From CAYRMN01 sp964425575 (GTDB lineage: Bacteria > Patescibacteriota > Patescibacteriia > 2-12-FULL-60-25), in contig CAYRMN010000002.1 of NCBI GenBank assembly GCA_964425575.1, positions 1 to 64,000 of the forward strand: DNA of 64,000 nucleotides. Direction: 5' to 3'. Under the pieces are notes generated by a model. The model was not told the DNA's origin, searched no databases, and saw only the letters and a program-made list of their open reading frames with translations. Positions 43,959 through 52,903 of the stretch are shown piece after piece. The position numbers were made by a program, and so were the translations under genes. Within the stretch, counting starts at the first letter, position 1; every line of letters begins with the position of its first letter.

Positions 43959-44222
43959 TCACGCGCCTGCTGATGGAACATTGATGACTTCTGTCACCTC
44001 TGGGATCGTTTGCATAAGCGTCTCTTCAATACCAGCCTTGAGTGTGAGATCAGACATGGGACAGCCCACACACGATCCCTGCAAAGCTACCGAGACTTTT
44101 CCGGTCTCCATATCCACATCAACGAGTTCAACATTGCCCGCATGCATTGCCAGACCCTCACGAAGAGTATCCAAGACCTGGTCAATCTCCTTTAATAGCT
44201 GCTCTTTTGGTTTAGCAATCAT
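43959..44222 (-). CDS. NifU C-terminal-like Fe-S scaffold protein
   Basis: An 87-residue NifU/Nfu-type domain that can hold and deliver iron-sulphur clusters: LDTLREGLAMHAGNVELVDVD, VALQGSCVGCPMSDLTL with the cluster-binding CxxC, then GIEETL...VPEV-like end. ATG 44222 gives the normal length. Upstream the minus strand has TTGTCA spaced 17 bases from TAGCCT, a possible weak promoter. Confidence 0.85.
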   Translation of the reverse strand: MIAKPKEQLLKEIDQVLDTLREGLAMHAGNVELVDVDMETGKVSVALQGSCVGCPMSDLTLKAGIEETLMQTIPEVTEVINVPSAGA

Positions 44223-44342
44223 ATTATTTTGTATCAGGCTATCGGCTCGGTGGTATCTTGACAAGCCACAGCAGAAGACGTAACCTCAGCTCACATTTAT
44301 TAGGGTGTCACAACTCCCCTCAGCACCCCTTATCTCTTACAT

Positions 44343-44633
44343 ATGGCTCATAAAAAAGCAGGTGGTTCTTCCGCCTATGGACGCGATTCTCAAGGTCAGC
44401 GTCTTGGCACCAAGCTCTATGCCGGTGAATTCGCCAAAATCGGCAGTATTATCGTTCGTCAGCGCGGCTCAAAAATTCGAGCTGGCAAAAATGTTCGCAT
44501 GGGATCAGACGACACGCTCTTCGCCGTCGCAAGCGGCATCGTCTCCTTCACTCAGAAACAAGTCCGTCGCTATACCGGTGCGTTCAAGCACGTGAAGTTC
44601 GCCCACGTGACTCCACTGGCGGAGAAGAAGTAA
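44343..44633 (+). CDS. rpmA: 50S ribosomal protein L27
   Basis: Binds 23S rRNA near the peptidyl-transferase centre. Sequence begins [22 protein letters not shown], the conserved N-terminal arm that reaches the tRNA acceptor ends, without the cleavable extension of Firmicutes. It continues with [15 protein letters not shown] and GSDDTLFA. Length 96 is normal. The usual partner rplU (L21) is not adjacent. A terminator follows at 44652. Confidence 0.97.
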   Translation: MAHKKAGGSSAYGRDSQGQRLGTKLYAGEFAKIGSIIVRQRGSKIRAGKNVRMGSDDTLFAVASGIVSFTQKQVRRYTGAFKHVKFAHVTPLAEKK

Positions 44634-44651
44634 ATGAAGGATTGATCAAAG

Positions 44652-44679
44652 AAACACCCCATCAAAAGATGGGGTGTTT
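44652..44679 (+). terminator. Intrinsic terminator of rpmA
   Basis: AAACACCCCATC and GATGGGGTGTTT pair around AAAA and are followed by TTG, 18 bases after the rpmA stop. Confidence 0.9.
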
Positions 44680-44691
44680 TGTATCGTCTCG

Positions 44692-44785
44692 TGTAGGGGC
44701 GTAACCTTGCGTTCGCCCCATACGAAGACCTATTTAATTGGAATGGTTTATTCTTTAGGGGCGATGACAAGCATGCGCCCCTACA
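44692..44785. repeat. TGTAGGGGCG-type inverted repeat
   Basis: TGTAGGGGCG (44692-44701) and CGCCCCTACA (44776-44785) are perfect inverted ends; inside are GCGTTCGCCCC and TTAGGGGCG. It fills the space between rpmA and pyrG. A related half, GGGCGGGG AAA CCCCGCCCCTACA, is at 60507-60530. Confidence 0.7.
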
Positions 44786-44794
44786 AATCATTTT

Positions 44795-46450
44795 TTATCT
44801 CTTCTTCGTTGCGGCTTTCACAAAACCTAAAAAAAGCGGATGGGGACGGAAGGGACGGGACAGAAGTTCAGGATGGAACTGAGAGGCAACGAAAAATGGA
44901 TGATTCTTGAATTCAACGATTTCGGCCAGACTGCCGTCGGGCGAAGTTCCGGATACGAAGAGACCGACCTTCTCTAGCTCCTCTCGATAGGCAGGATTCG
45001 CCTCAAAACGATGGCGATGACGTTCCATGATGAGCTCACTGTTATAGAGTTTTCTGGCCAAACTTCCTTTTTTTAATACACATGGATATTCTCCGAGTCG
45101 CATTGTACCGCCATAGTTTTGATCATTCATTTTTTCTTCCTGTTCGTTCATGAGCTGAATAACGGGATGAGAGGTATTTGGATCAATCTCCGTCGTATTT
45201 GCGTCTTTCCATTTCAACAGAGTGCGCGCAACCTCTACCGTCGCCAGCTGCATACCGTAACACAGACCGAGATAGGGAATCTTATGCTCCCGTACGTATT
45301 TGATCGCCATGAGCTTTCCCTCGATACCTCTCGTACCAAATCCACCCGGAATCAACACGCCATCCAATTTTTTCAATGTCGGCGCGAGAGTACTTGGATG
45401 TTTTTCAAAATCCTCGCTGTTTAACCACACGATCTCGGGCTTGCGATGCATTGACCACGCCGCGTGCTTAATCGCCTCGAGCACGGAGAGATAGGAGTCC
45501 GTCAGAACGAAATCACCAGTGGAAAAATACTTGCCCACGATGCCAATGCGCACAGGAATCTTTGAGGACAGGATGCGTTGATTCAGTTCTTTCCAACCAT
45601 TCAATTCGCCTGGTCCTTTTTTGAGCTTGAGCTTTTCAACGATCCGATCAGTCACATGCTCGTCTTTAAAACGGAGCGGCACTTCGTAGATAGAAGACAC
45701 ATCTGGGGCAGCGATGACGTCCTCGGCTACCACGTTGCAATTTACACTCAACTTCTTTTTCCGAGGCTCATCCACCGCATGCGTTGAACGGCAAATAAGA
45801 AGATCCGGCTGTAAACCAGCAGCGTTCAAGGTACGGACTGCGTACTGAGTCGGCTTTGATTTCATTTCACCGATGCTATTCGGTACTGGAAGATAGCTAA
45901 CCAACACCACTAAGACATCACGTGGTGCTTCGAGACGCATCATGCGACAAGCCTCGAGAAACAACACGTTTTGATATTCCCCCACCGTCCCACCAATTTC
46001 AATCAATGTAACATCCGCATCGGCTAGTTTTGCCGCTTCTTTGATACGTCCAATCACCTCAAGTGGAATATGAGGTACAGCCTCAACCGTCTTACCTCCA
46101 TATCCCAATGCACGTTCACGATTAATCACGGTCTGGAATACGCTTCCCGAAGTCATGCAATTCACGCGATGCAGGTCTTCATCCAAAAAACGCTCATAAT
46201 TTCCAATATCCTGATCTGTTTCAAGACCGTCTTTGGTGACAAATACCTCTCCATGTTCAATCGGATTCAACGTGCCGGGATCAACATTCAAATACGGATC
46301 AATTTTCACTGCCGTTACTCGTAATCCTCTCAGTTTCAACAAGGCTCCAATCGAAGCCGTCGCAATTCCCTTCCCCACTCCGCTCATAACTCCTCCGGTC
46401 ACAAAAATATAACAATGACGACGCTGATGAACGGATTTGGAACGTGGCAT
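44795..46450 (-). CDS. pyrG: CTP synthase
   Basis: Makes CTP from UTP, ATP and glutamine. The amidoligase domain (1-270) has FVTGGVMSGVGKGI, KIDPYLNVDPGTLNPIEHGEVFV and IGGTVGEYQN. The glutamine amidotransferase domain (about 290-550) has the oxyanion-hole IPGGFGTRG, the nucleophile Cys in YLGLCYGMQLA and the HPEL His/Glu end. TATACT on the minus strand (46460-46465) lies nine bases before ATG 46450, so I use that start and not 46477. Confidence 0.97.
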   Translation of the reverse strand: MPRSKSVHQRRHCYIFVTGGVMSGVGKGIATASIGALLKLRGLRVTAVKIDPYLNVDPGTLNPIEHGEVFVTKDGLETDQDIGNYERFLDEDLHRVNCMTSGSVFQTVINRERALGYGGKTVEAVPHIPLEVIGRIKEAAKLADADVTLIEIGGTVGEYQNVLFLEACRMMRLEAPRDVLVVLVSYLPVPNSIGEMKSKPTQYAVRTLNAAGLQPDLLICRSTHAVDEPRKKKLSVNCNVVAEDVIAAPDVSSIYEVPLRFKDEHVTDRIVEKLKLKKGPGELNGWKELNQRILSSKIPVRIGIVGKYFSTGDFVLTDSYLSVLEAIKHAAWSMHRKPEIVWLNSEDFEKHPSTLAPTLKKLDGVLIPGGFGTRGIEGKLMAIKYVREHKIPYLGLCYGMQLATVEVARTLLKWKDANTTEIDPNTSHPVIQLMNEQEEKMNDQNYGGTMRLGEYPCVLKKGSLARKLYNSELIMERHRHRFEANPAYREELEKVGLFVSGTSPDGSLAEIVEFKNHPFFVASQFHPELLSRPFRPHPLFLGFVKAATKKR

Positions 46451-46524
46451 ATTGAGAAAAGTATAGCACAAATGCACATAAAAACCCCTCTAGCGCCTGT
46501 TTTATGGAGTCTAGGATGATTGCT

Positions 46525-46652
46525 GTCACCTCGACCGAAGCTAGCGCAGTGGAGGTCATGCCTAAGGTAGATACGCCTAGGGCGTAGATCTTTCTAAGAG
46601 ATTTCTCCACGCCGCCCGCTCTTCGCGAAGGGCGGGGGTTGGTCGAAATGAC
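46525..46652. repeat. Palindromic intergenic repeat, copy 2
   Basis: Left end GTCACCTCGACC (46525-46536), right end GGTCGAAATGAC (46641-46652); inside, CGCCCGCTCTTCGCGAAGGGCGGG and TACGCCTAGGGCGTA are shorter palindromes. Same class as 1018-1143 and 63411-63554. It fills the space between pyrG and the NUDIX gene. Confidence 0.65.
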
Positions 46653-46659
46653 AAAAATA

Positions 46660-47244
46660 TCATGTCGTTTTTCGCATCACTTCATCCCCAAACGACCGAC
46701 GCTGAGCTTGCTCAAATTCAACTGTTCCAGCAGTCATAGCTAAGGCGCGAGCAAACAGACGGTCAAGATTTCGATAACTGGAAATGGTTTTGGCTTTTTC
46801 AATTGGGAACCATTGCATCTCCGTGATCCCCTCCGCCCCCGTCAAACGAGCTTCCGCATCCGCCGGCGCTTCAAACAAAAAATGATGGATTGTTTTTTCA
46901 TATAAAACACTTTCACGACGAAAGCGAAAACTCGTCGTTCCCAAAGGCGCGACATAGCGCAAATTCGTCAAACTTGTTTCTTCTCGAATTTCACGAATCG
47001 CCGTTTCAGCCAACGTCTCACCCAGCGCCACCTTTCCTTTTGGAAAAGTCCATTTCCCATAGCCATCTTTCATGAAAAAAAACTCCAAAATTCCGTTTCG
47101 CACACGATAAATAATACCTCCAGCCGTAACAATACGTTGGAGATTTTGCGTCCTACGACTTTGGAGGGGTCGTCGGCGTCGAGGTCGACGAACTCCCGGT
47201 GAGGAGTTCAAGGGCCTTTTCAAGTTGGGGGTCTCGTTCAGCAT
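46660..47244 (-). CDS. NUDIX hydrolase with basic N-terminal tail
   Basis: A NUDIX protein with box GKVALGETLAETAIREIREETSL and KDGYGKWTFPKG before it; the substrate is not predictable. The N-terminal ~40 residues are Arg/Pro-rich (VRRPRRRRPLQSRR) and are encoded inside the end of the S41 protease gene in another frame, an overlap of about 90 bases if the Met at 47244 is used. No later Met would keep the domain whole, so this overlap, or a non-ATG start, is required. Confidence 0.82.
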   Translation of the reverse strand: MLNETPNLKRPLNSSPGVRRPRRRRPLQSRRTQNLQRIVTAGGIIYRVRNGILEFFFMKDGYGKWTFPKGKVALGETLAETAIREIREETSLTNLRYVAPLGTTSFRFRRESVLYEKTIHHFLFEAPADAEARLTGAEGITEMQWFPIEKAKTISSYRNLDRLFARALAMTAGTVEFEQAQRRSFGDEVMRKTT

Positions 47245-48475
47245 GATAATCATCTTCGGTTCGATCGACCTCAACGTCTGGAGTTATACCAACGTTATGA
47301 ATCGATCTCCCTTTTGGAGTAAGCCACTCTGCAATCGTAATCTTTATTGCCATTCCATTCCCAAGCTCCATATAGTCTTGGACGGATCCTTTCCCAAATG
47401 TTTTTTTCCCAACAAGCTTCGCCATTCCATAATCCTGTAGTGCTCCAGCGACAATTTCTGAGGCAGAAGCTGATCCTTGATTGACCAGAACAATGGTTGG
47501 TATTTGTTTTAAACGCGCTCCACCAATACCATGATATTCATCAACCTTCTTGCCCTGTCGCCGTTCGGTGACCACAATCTGATCACCGACCCACTCACCG
47601 GCCACAGCGGTTGCTCGATCAAGAAACCCACCTGGATCGTTACGCAGATCGAGCACAATTCCTTTTGGGTCTTTGGTTAAAACATCCGTTACGGTCTTTG
47701 AAAATTCAGTAGCCGTATCAGCATTAAAACCTGTGATCGTGATCAAAACCACATTATCACGAAGAGCCTTCATTTGCACGCTTTTGACGAGAATGGTATC
47801 ACGAACCAATGTACTATCAAAACGCTTTACCTCTTTTTTGTCATGCCCTGTTTTATCTTTGCTGTTCGTGATGCGACCAATAGATAAAACGACATGCGTT
47901 CCCTTTTTTCCTCGAATAAGCGCGACCGCTCGATCAACCGACATCCCTTCGGTTGAAGTGGCATCAATCGATAAAATAGCATCACCTGCTAACAAGCCGG
48001 CTTTGCTCGCTGGTGTTTCGGGTAATGGCGCAATGACCTGAAGCTGATCATCTTTAATACCAATCACCGCACCAACTCCATCGAACTTTCCCTGCAGAGA
48101 CTCCGAAAAGTCTTGTGCATCTTTTGGAGAAAAAAATGTCGTGTACGGATCGCCCGTTGACCCAGCTAGTCCTGACAACGCTCCATAGAACATGGCCTGC
48201 TCATCAAGAGGTTGTTTGTAATATTTTGTTTTCAACAAATTCCATACATTCCAAAATTGCTGAAAATCAACCGTATCCGGAATTGTTGCAGGCGGACGGC
48301 TTCCAACACCGCGCACAGAAAAAAAAGAATTTTTCGTGCCGCCAAGAAAACCGGTAGCGGTTGCATCAGACGCGCTTAAACGACTCCCAAGAACAAAAGA
48401 AGCGATGGCCACCAACACAACTAAGATAAGCCATTTTTTTGTATGCAGAGAAGATAATGAAGAACTATCGGACAT
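47153..48475 (-). CDS. S41 C-terminal processing peptidase with PDZ domain
   Basis: A membrane-anchored tail-specific protease. One N-terminal helix (about 16-32), a PDZ domain (about 110-200) and an S41 core whose nucleophile Ser lies in NQGSASASEIVAGALQD and general-base Lys in GKKTFGKGSVQ. The C-terminal SSSTSTPTTPPKS is a low-complexity tail overlapping the NUDIX gene. ATG 48475 is preferred to 48511. Such proteases trim periplasmic or exported proteins. Confidence 0.92.
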   Translation of the reverse strand: MSDSSSLSSLHTKKWLILVVLVAIASFVLGSRLSASDATATGFLGGTKNSFFSVRGVGSRPPATIPDTVDFQQFWNVWNLLKTKYYKQPLDEQAMFYGALSGLAGSTGDPYTTFFSPKDAQDFSESLQGKFDGVGAVIGIKDDQLQVIAPLPETPASKAGLLAGDAILSIDATSTEGMSVDRAVALIRGKKGTHVVLSIGRITNSKDKTGHDKKEVKRFDSTLVRDTILVKSVQMKALRDNVVLITITGFNADTATEFSKTVTDVLTKDPKGIVLDLRNDPGGFLDRATAVAGEWVGDQIVVTERRQGKKVDEYHGIGGARLKQIPTIVLVNQGSASASEIVAGALQDYGMAKLVGKKTFGKGSVQDYMELGNGMAIKITIAEWLTPKGRSIHNVGITPDVEVDRTEDDYHAERDPQLEKALELLTGSSSTSTPTTPPKS

Positions 48476-48575
48476 GATTGCAGGGTAACGTAGCCGAGCC
48501 TGAGTGGTCAAGCTCTATACCACATCGCGCAGAGTAAGCTTCATACTTTGTCGCTTCTCGTTTATAGTTACCCGT

Positions 48576-49541
48576 ATGCATCCCCCCCCTCCATTTCATC
48601 GCCGTATTTTACCTTGGGTGTTTGTTGCCCTTTTTTGTGCTGCTGCACCTGCATTGGTGTTTTATACAGCGGGATATCGATGGAATCCAAATAAGGACAA
48701 GGTGGAACGAAATGGAACGCTCATCATCGATTCACAGCCGAGCGGAGCACAGGTATTTCTCAATGGAAATCGTGTAAAGGACACGACACCGGTCACGCTT
48801 CAGAATACAACACCTGGGCGTTATCTTATTCGAGTAGAAAAAAATGGGTATTCCGCATGGCAAAAATATCTCGATGTTCGACCAGAATACGTCACATTTG
48901 CCAATCGAATCTGGCTCTGGAAAATAACGGAGCCTCTATTCTTGCACACAGCGAGCGCCACCGTATCAGTATCCCTACCTTCTACGCCGCTCGCACCACA
49001 GACAGATATCCGTCTGCAGCATGTCAGTGAAACAACAGCGCTTGTACTATTTCAAAAATCCTATCCGGATACGGGCTTCATTCTCCCTCCCGGAAACTGG
49101 TCTGTTACTGCGCGTATTCCACATCACATCATTCTTCGCGATGGAGAGGAATGGCTGAGCGTCGAACAGAATAGCCCGTCTCCAGAATTTCATCGGGCCC
49201 ATGGAGACAAGCTGCGCGCCTTTGAGGCAGGATCAACCATCCAATATCTCCTGATTCAAGGAAGCGAGGTCTGGCTATGGAATCCAAGCACAGAACCAAC
49301 ACTCCTGCTTCGAGATAGCGAGCCGATCATTCAAGCAGCCTGGCATCAGAGCGGTGAAAATATTTTGGTTGCAACAGCACATGCTGTTTCTGTTCTGAAT
49401 CTCGATACCCGTGACGGACAACTACGCACCCACCTTGCAGACTTTGACCACATCAAAGACATGAGTCTGCTCAATAATAAAATCATGGTTACTGGCACAA
49501 AAAACGGCCAAACAGGAGTGTGGTCACTGGAAATTGAATAA
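48576..49541 (+). CDS. PEGA-domain membrane-anchored surface protein
   Basis: A Pro-rich start is followed by one membrane helix (about 14-33) and a PEGA domain GTLIIDSQPSGAQVFLNGN...TTPVTLQNTTPGRYLIRVEKNGYSAW (about 47-105). The remaining 200 residues look like propeller-type repeats (GSEVWLWNPSTEPTLLLRDSEP, VSVLNLDTRDG). TATAGT (48563-48568) ends seven bases before ATG 48576, so it is probably leaderless. PEGA domains are thought to bind surface polymers. Confidence 0.82.
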   Translation: MHPPPPFHRRILPWVFVALFCAAAPALVFYTAGYRWNPNKDKVERNGTLIIDSQPSGAQVFLNGNRVKDTTPVTLQNTTPGRYLIRVEKNGYSAWQKYLDVRPEYVTFANRIWLWKITEPLFLHTASATVSVSLPSTPLAPQTDIRLQHVSETTALVLFQKSYPDTGFILPPGNWSVTARIPHHIILRDGEEWLSVEQNSPSPEFHRAHGDKLRAFEAGSTIQYLLIQGSEVWLWNPSTEPTLLLRDSEPIIQAAWHQSGENILVATAHAVSVLNLDTRDGQLRTHLADFDHIKDMSLLNNKIMVTGTKNGQTGVWSLEIE

Positions 49542-50621
49542 TTATAATTCTACCACTGCGTGATCGCCAATGACGAGCTTATTACCTCGAGGAAGCGTCT
49601 CCATGGAAGATGTGACGCTCGCGCGTTGGCCAACAAGGGCATCAACAATACGCTTATTACAATTGATCTTAGCTTCATCAAAAATAATCGAGTGTTCTAT
49701 TTCCGTATTAAAAATCTCTACTCCATTTCCAATGGATGTGTAGGGGCCGATAAACGTATTTTCAATTTTACAATTTTCGCCAATCACAACTGGTCCGCGA
49801 ATCAAACATCTTGATCCAATCACTGTTCCTTTCCCGATTTTAACCCGACCTTGGAGAATTGCCGTTGGATGAACGCTTGCCTCTCCTTGCTCCGCCTCAG
49901 CATGTGTCATCTCATTCAATAACAATGCATTCCCCTCAAGTAAATCCTCTGGTTTCCCTGTGTCCTTCCACCAGCCCGTGATTTCTTGATGACCTACCTT
50001 TGCTCCATTTTCAATGAGCCAGGTATGCGTATCTGAAATCTCATATTCACCGCGAGCAGAAGGTTGAATCGCTGCGACCGCTTCGAATACACGCGACGAG
50101 TAAATGTAAATACCCGTCACGGCAAAATCACTCGGGGGAAGAAGGGGTTTTTCGATGACCCGAATAATTTTTCCATCCAAAAATTCTGGCACACCAAAAC
50201 GTTGCGGATCTTTTACGCGAGACAGAGCCAATAGACAGTCTAGGCCTTCCTCTTCAAACCGTGTTACGAATTCCTTAATAGAGCCCAAGATGATGTTATC
50301 GCCTAAATAAAATAAAAATGGCTCGTCTCCTAAATGCGACTGGGCATTTTTAATGATATGAGCCAACCCCTTCGGTCCACCTTCCTGTTCGAGATAAACA
50401 ATGTGAAGATTCCAGCGTGAACCATCTCCAACCCATTTTTGAAGCTCCATCTCACCAGGATTGACGTTAATGATCACCTCGTGAATACCTGCTTCCGCAA
50501 TCTTCTCCAACGCATTCCAAATCATGGGCTTATTTGCCAATGGAATGAGATGCTTATTCAAGGTATAGGTGATGGGTCGCATGCGCGTCGCCCGTCCTCC
50601 TGCCGTAATGAGAGCCTTCAT
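49542..50621 (-). CDS. Sugar-1-phosphate nucleotidylyltransferase, long RmlA type
   Basis: Residues 1-235 are a nucleotidyltransferase (KALITAGGRATRMRPITYTLNKHLIPLANKPMI; EKPLLPPSDFAVTGIY). Residues 250-359 form a left-handed beta-helix of hexapeptide repeats. This is the long form of glucose-1-phosphate thymidylyltransferase, making dTDP-glucose. ATG 50621 is used instead of TTG 50627. It lies 14 bases downstream of rmlB in one operon. Confidence 0.9.
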   Translation of the reverse strand: MKALITAGGRATRMRPITYTLNKHLIPLANKPMIWNALEKIAEAGIHEVIINVNPGEMELQKWVGDGSRWNLHIVYLEQEGGPKGLAHIIKNAQSHLGDEPFLFYLGDNIILGSIKEFVTRFEEEGLDCLLALSRVKDPQRFGVPEFLDGKIIRVIEKPLLPPSDFAVTGIYIYSSRVFEAVAAIQPSARGEYEISDTHTWLIENGAKVGHQEITGWWKDTGKPEDLLEGNALLLNEMTHAEAEQGEASVHPTAILQGRVKIGKGTVIGSRCLIRGPVVIGENCKIENTFIGPYTSIGNGVEIFNTEIEHSIIFDEAKINCNKRIVDALVGQRASVTSSMETLPRGNKLVIGDHAVVEL

Positions 50622-50635
50622 AATCAAGACCTACC

Positions 50636-51706
50636 TTAGCTCGTCAGAGCGCTGTCATCAAGCGGTGCTGCTTTTGACATAAACTCCACTGGTCGCGTCA
50701 CCCCCTTTGCCCCATATTGACCTTCGTAATATTCCAAATATGCTCCGCTTTTAATGCGCTGCCACCAGTCCTTGTTGGCCGTATACCAGGCAATCGTTTT
50801 GCGCATTCCATGCAAAAAAGGTGTTTCTGGATACCATTCCAATTCACGATCCGCCTTCGAAAAATCAACCGTATACCGACGGTCGTGTCCCGGGCGATCC
50901 ACCACTGGCTGGATCATGTCTTTATTAAAACCCATTTCAAACAGAATGGTTTGTGTGAGCTCTGCATTGGTTCGTTCCGATCGGCCGCCAAACGTATACG
51001 TCTCCCCAATCTTCCCCTGCCGCAACACCATATCAACGCCCTTACAATGATCTTCGACATAGATCCAGTCGCGCACATTCATGCCATCGCCATACAACGG
51101 AACCTTCTTGCCCTCGAGAAGGTTGGTGATAAAAAGCGGAATAACCTTCTCTGGAAAACAATACGGACCGTAGTTGTTTGAGCAGTTGGAGATGGTGATT
51201 GGCAAATGGTACGTATGTGCCGCTGCTCGAACCATATGATCAGCGGCTGCCTTGGTGGCGCTATATGGATTGCGAGGCTCATATGGACTTCCTTCATGAA
51301 ATGCACCGCGCGGCCCAAGCGAACCGAATACCTCATCCGTTGACACGTGATGAAAACGCACATTGCCATTCGCACGACAAGAATCAAGCAGTGTCTGCGT
51401 GCCTAAGATATTGGTGCGGATGAATGGGGCAACATCGCGGATAGATCGATCCACATGCGTCTCCGCCGCAAAATGAACAACCGCGTCAACTTTTTTGACC
51501 AAGCTATCTACAAGCTCACGATCACAAATATCGCCCTTCACAAATGAAAAACGCGGATCATGCTCTAACGGTTTTAAATTTTCCAAATTACCCGCATAGG
51601 TCAATGCGTCCAGCACAATCACCTCGTCTTCCGGACGATGACGCAACACGTAATACACGTAGTTCGTCCCAATGAACCCCGCCCCACCAGTTACTAAAAG
51701 TTTCAT
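50636..51706 (-). CDS. rmlB: dTDP-glucose 4,6-dehydratase
   Basis: Converts dTDP-glucose to dTDP-4-keto-6-deoxyglucose. It is an extended SDR with NAD-binding TGGAGFIGTNYVYY and HFAAETHVDRSI. The catalytic region STDEVFGSL and YSATKAAADH (Tyr, Lys) are present, along with NNYGPYCFPEKVIPLFI and the dTDP-sugar loop GDGMNVRDWIYVEDH. Length 356 is normal. It begins the rmlB-rmlA pair. Confidence 0.96.
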   Translation of the reverse strand: MKLLVTGGAGFIGTNYVYYVLRHRPEDEVIVLDALTYAGNLENLKPLEHDPRFSFVKGDICDRELVDSLVKKVDAVVHFAAETHVDRSIRDVAPFIRTNILGTQTLLDSCRANGNVRFHHVSTDEVFGSLGPRGAFHEGSPYEPRNPYSATKAAADHMVRAAAHTYHLPITISNCSNNYGPYCFPEKVIPLFITNLLEGKKVPLYGDGMNVRDWIYVEDHCKGVDMVLRQGKIGETYTFGGRSERTNAELTQTILFEMGFNKDMIQPVVDRPGHDRRYTVDFSKADRELEWYPETPFLHGMRKTIAWYTANKDWWQRIKSGAYLEYYEGQYGAKGVTRPVEFMSKAAPLDDSALTS

Positions 51707-51747
51707 AACAGCCGTATCTCATCATAGCCTCCAGAAGGAAGCAACTA

Positions 51748-52903
51748 TCACGCAATAATCCGTCTCGCTACCCACCAATAGGCCCGAAGGATTGGATTCC
51801 CGATATAGGTTAGTACTGGATTTTTAACATTTTCTTCTTGAAATTCGATGGTCGGACGGGCCAAGCGCAGGAGCTCCTTATCGGAGATCTTGCGTTCATG
51901 CTGAATGCGAGCGCGGCGGGTACCAATCCATTTCCAATAATCAGCGGTAAACCATTCGCGGTAGACTTTGACCTTCATCGCATTCCAACCACTCTTGAAG
52001 GAAAAAAGAAGGATAGCCAGATCCATGACAATCAACATGGGAGCAAGAACGATAAGCGTCCACCAGCGGTAGTAACTAAAGATGAGCACGTACCGATTGC
52101 GCTCCATCCAGTGATAGTTATTCAAATTTTTGGCAAACGCATACGCCTTCACAATGGTGTAGTAGTGATAGATGATAGAGCTCGGCTCGATCACGGTTTT
52201 CCAGCCACGAATGCGCGCTTGAAGTACCGAATCTGTATCTTCGTGATACATGTAAAACTTTTCATCAAACAATCCTCCACACTCATCCAGCGCTTTTACG
52301 CGACACAAGACCCCAGCGCCAGAGGCGTAGCCAATTTCTAAATCTGGATTTGTCTTTCGATCAATCTCCAATTCAGCGAGCGCCTGTTCTTTTGTAGAAC
52401 GATATCCATTAGAATACCCAAAGCCGAGATAATGAAAAACATTGCCAGTCGTGTTCACTTTTCCGCGTTCATCACCTAAAAGGATCAACGACTGAACAAA
52501 GGCGATCTTCGGATCTTGTTCGGCTCGCTCTACGGCACGTAATATGTAATCAGGATCAACATCTGTATCTTCATTTGTCAGATGCACGTAATCACAACCA
52601 AGCTCCTTCGCTTTCTCTAAACCAAGATTATTGTTCCCCGAAAACCCAATCCACTCATCTTTAAAGATATAGGAAATGCGCGGTAGCTCTTTCCCAGACT
52701 TCGGCATCCATTTCTGCTCAAACCATGGCTGTACAGGAGCAATTTTTCCCTTTGATTCAACGCAAATGAGCTCCAAACGATCCTTGGGATAGTTGACGTG
52801 CTCAAGTGATTCCATNNNNNNNNNNGCACCGATCAATATCCCGCTCCCATTCAGCCGTTGGATAGGTAAGATAAATGATGCCTACTTTGGGATAATTGGT
52901 CAT
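51748..52903 (-). CDS. Family 2 glycosyltransferase (gap inside)
   Basis: A GT-A glycosyltransferase with a C-terminal membrane part. The true start is the ATG at 52903 (MTNYPKVGIIYLTYPTAEWERD). Ten N at 52816-52825 lie before MESLEHVNYPKDRLELICVES, and the frame shifts by one across them, so few or no residues may be missing. Donor-site NEDTDVDPDYI, GYASGAGVLCR and YMYHEDTDSVLQARIRGW are clear, and two membrane helices follow near 275-310. The start overlaps the preceding transferase stop as ATGA. Confidence 0.88.
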
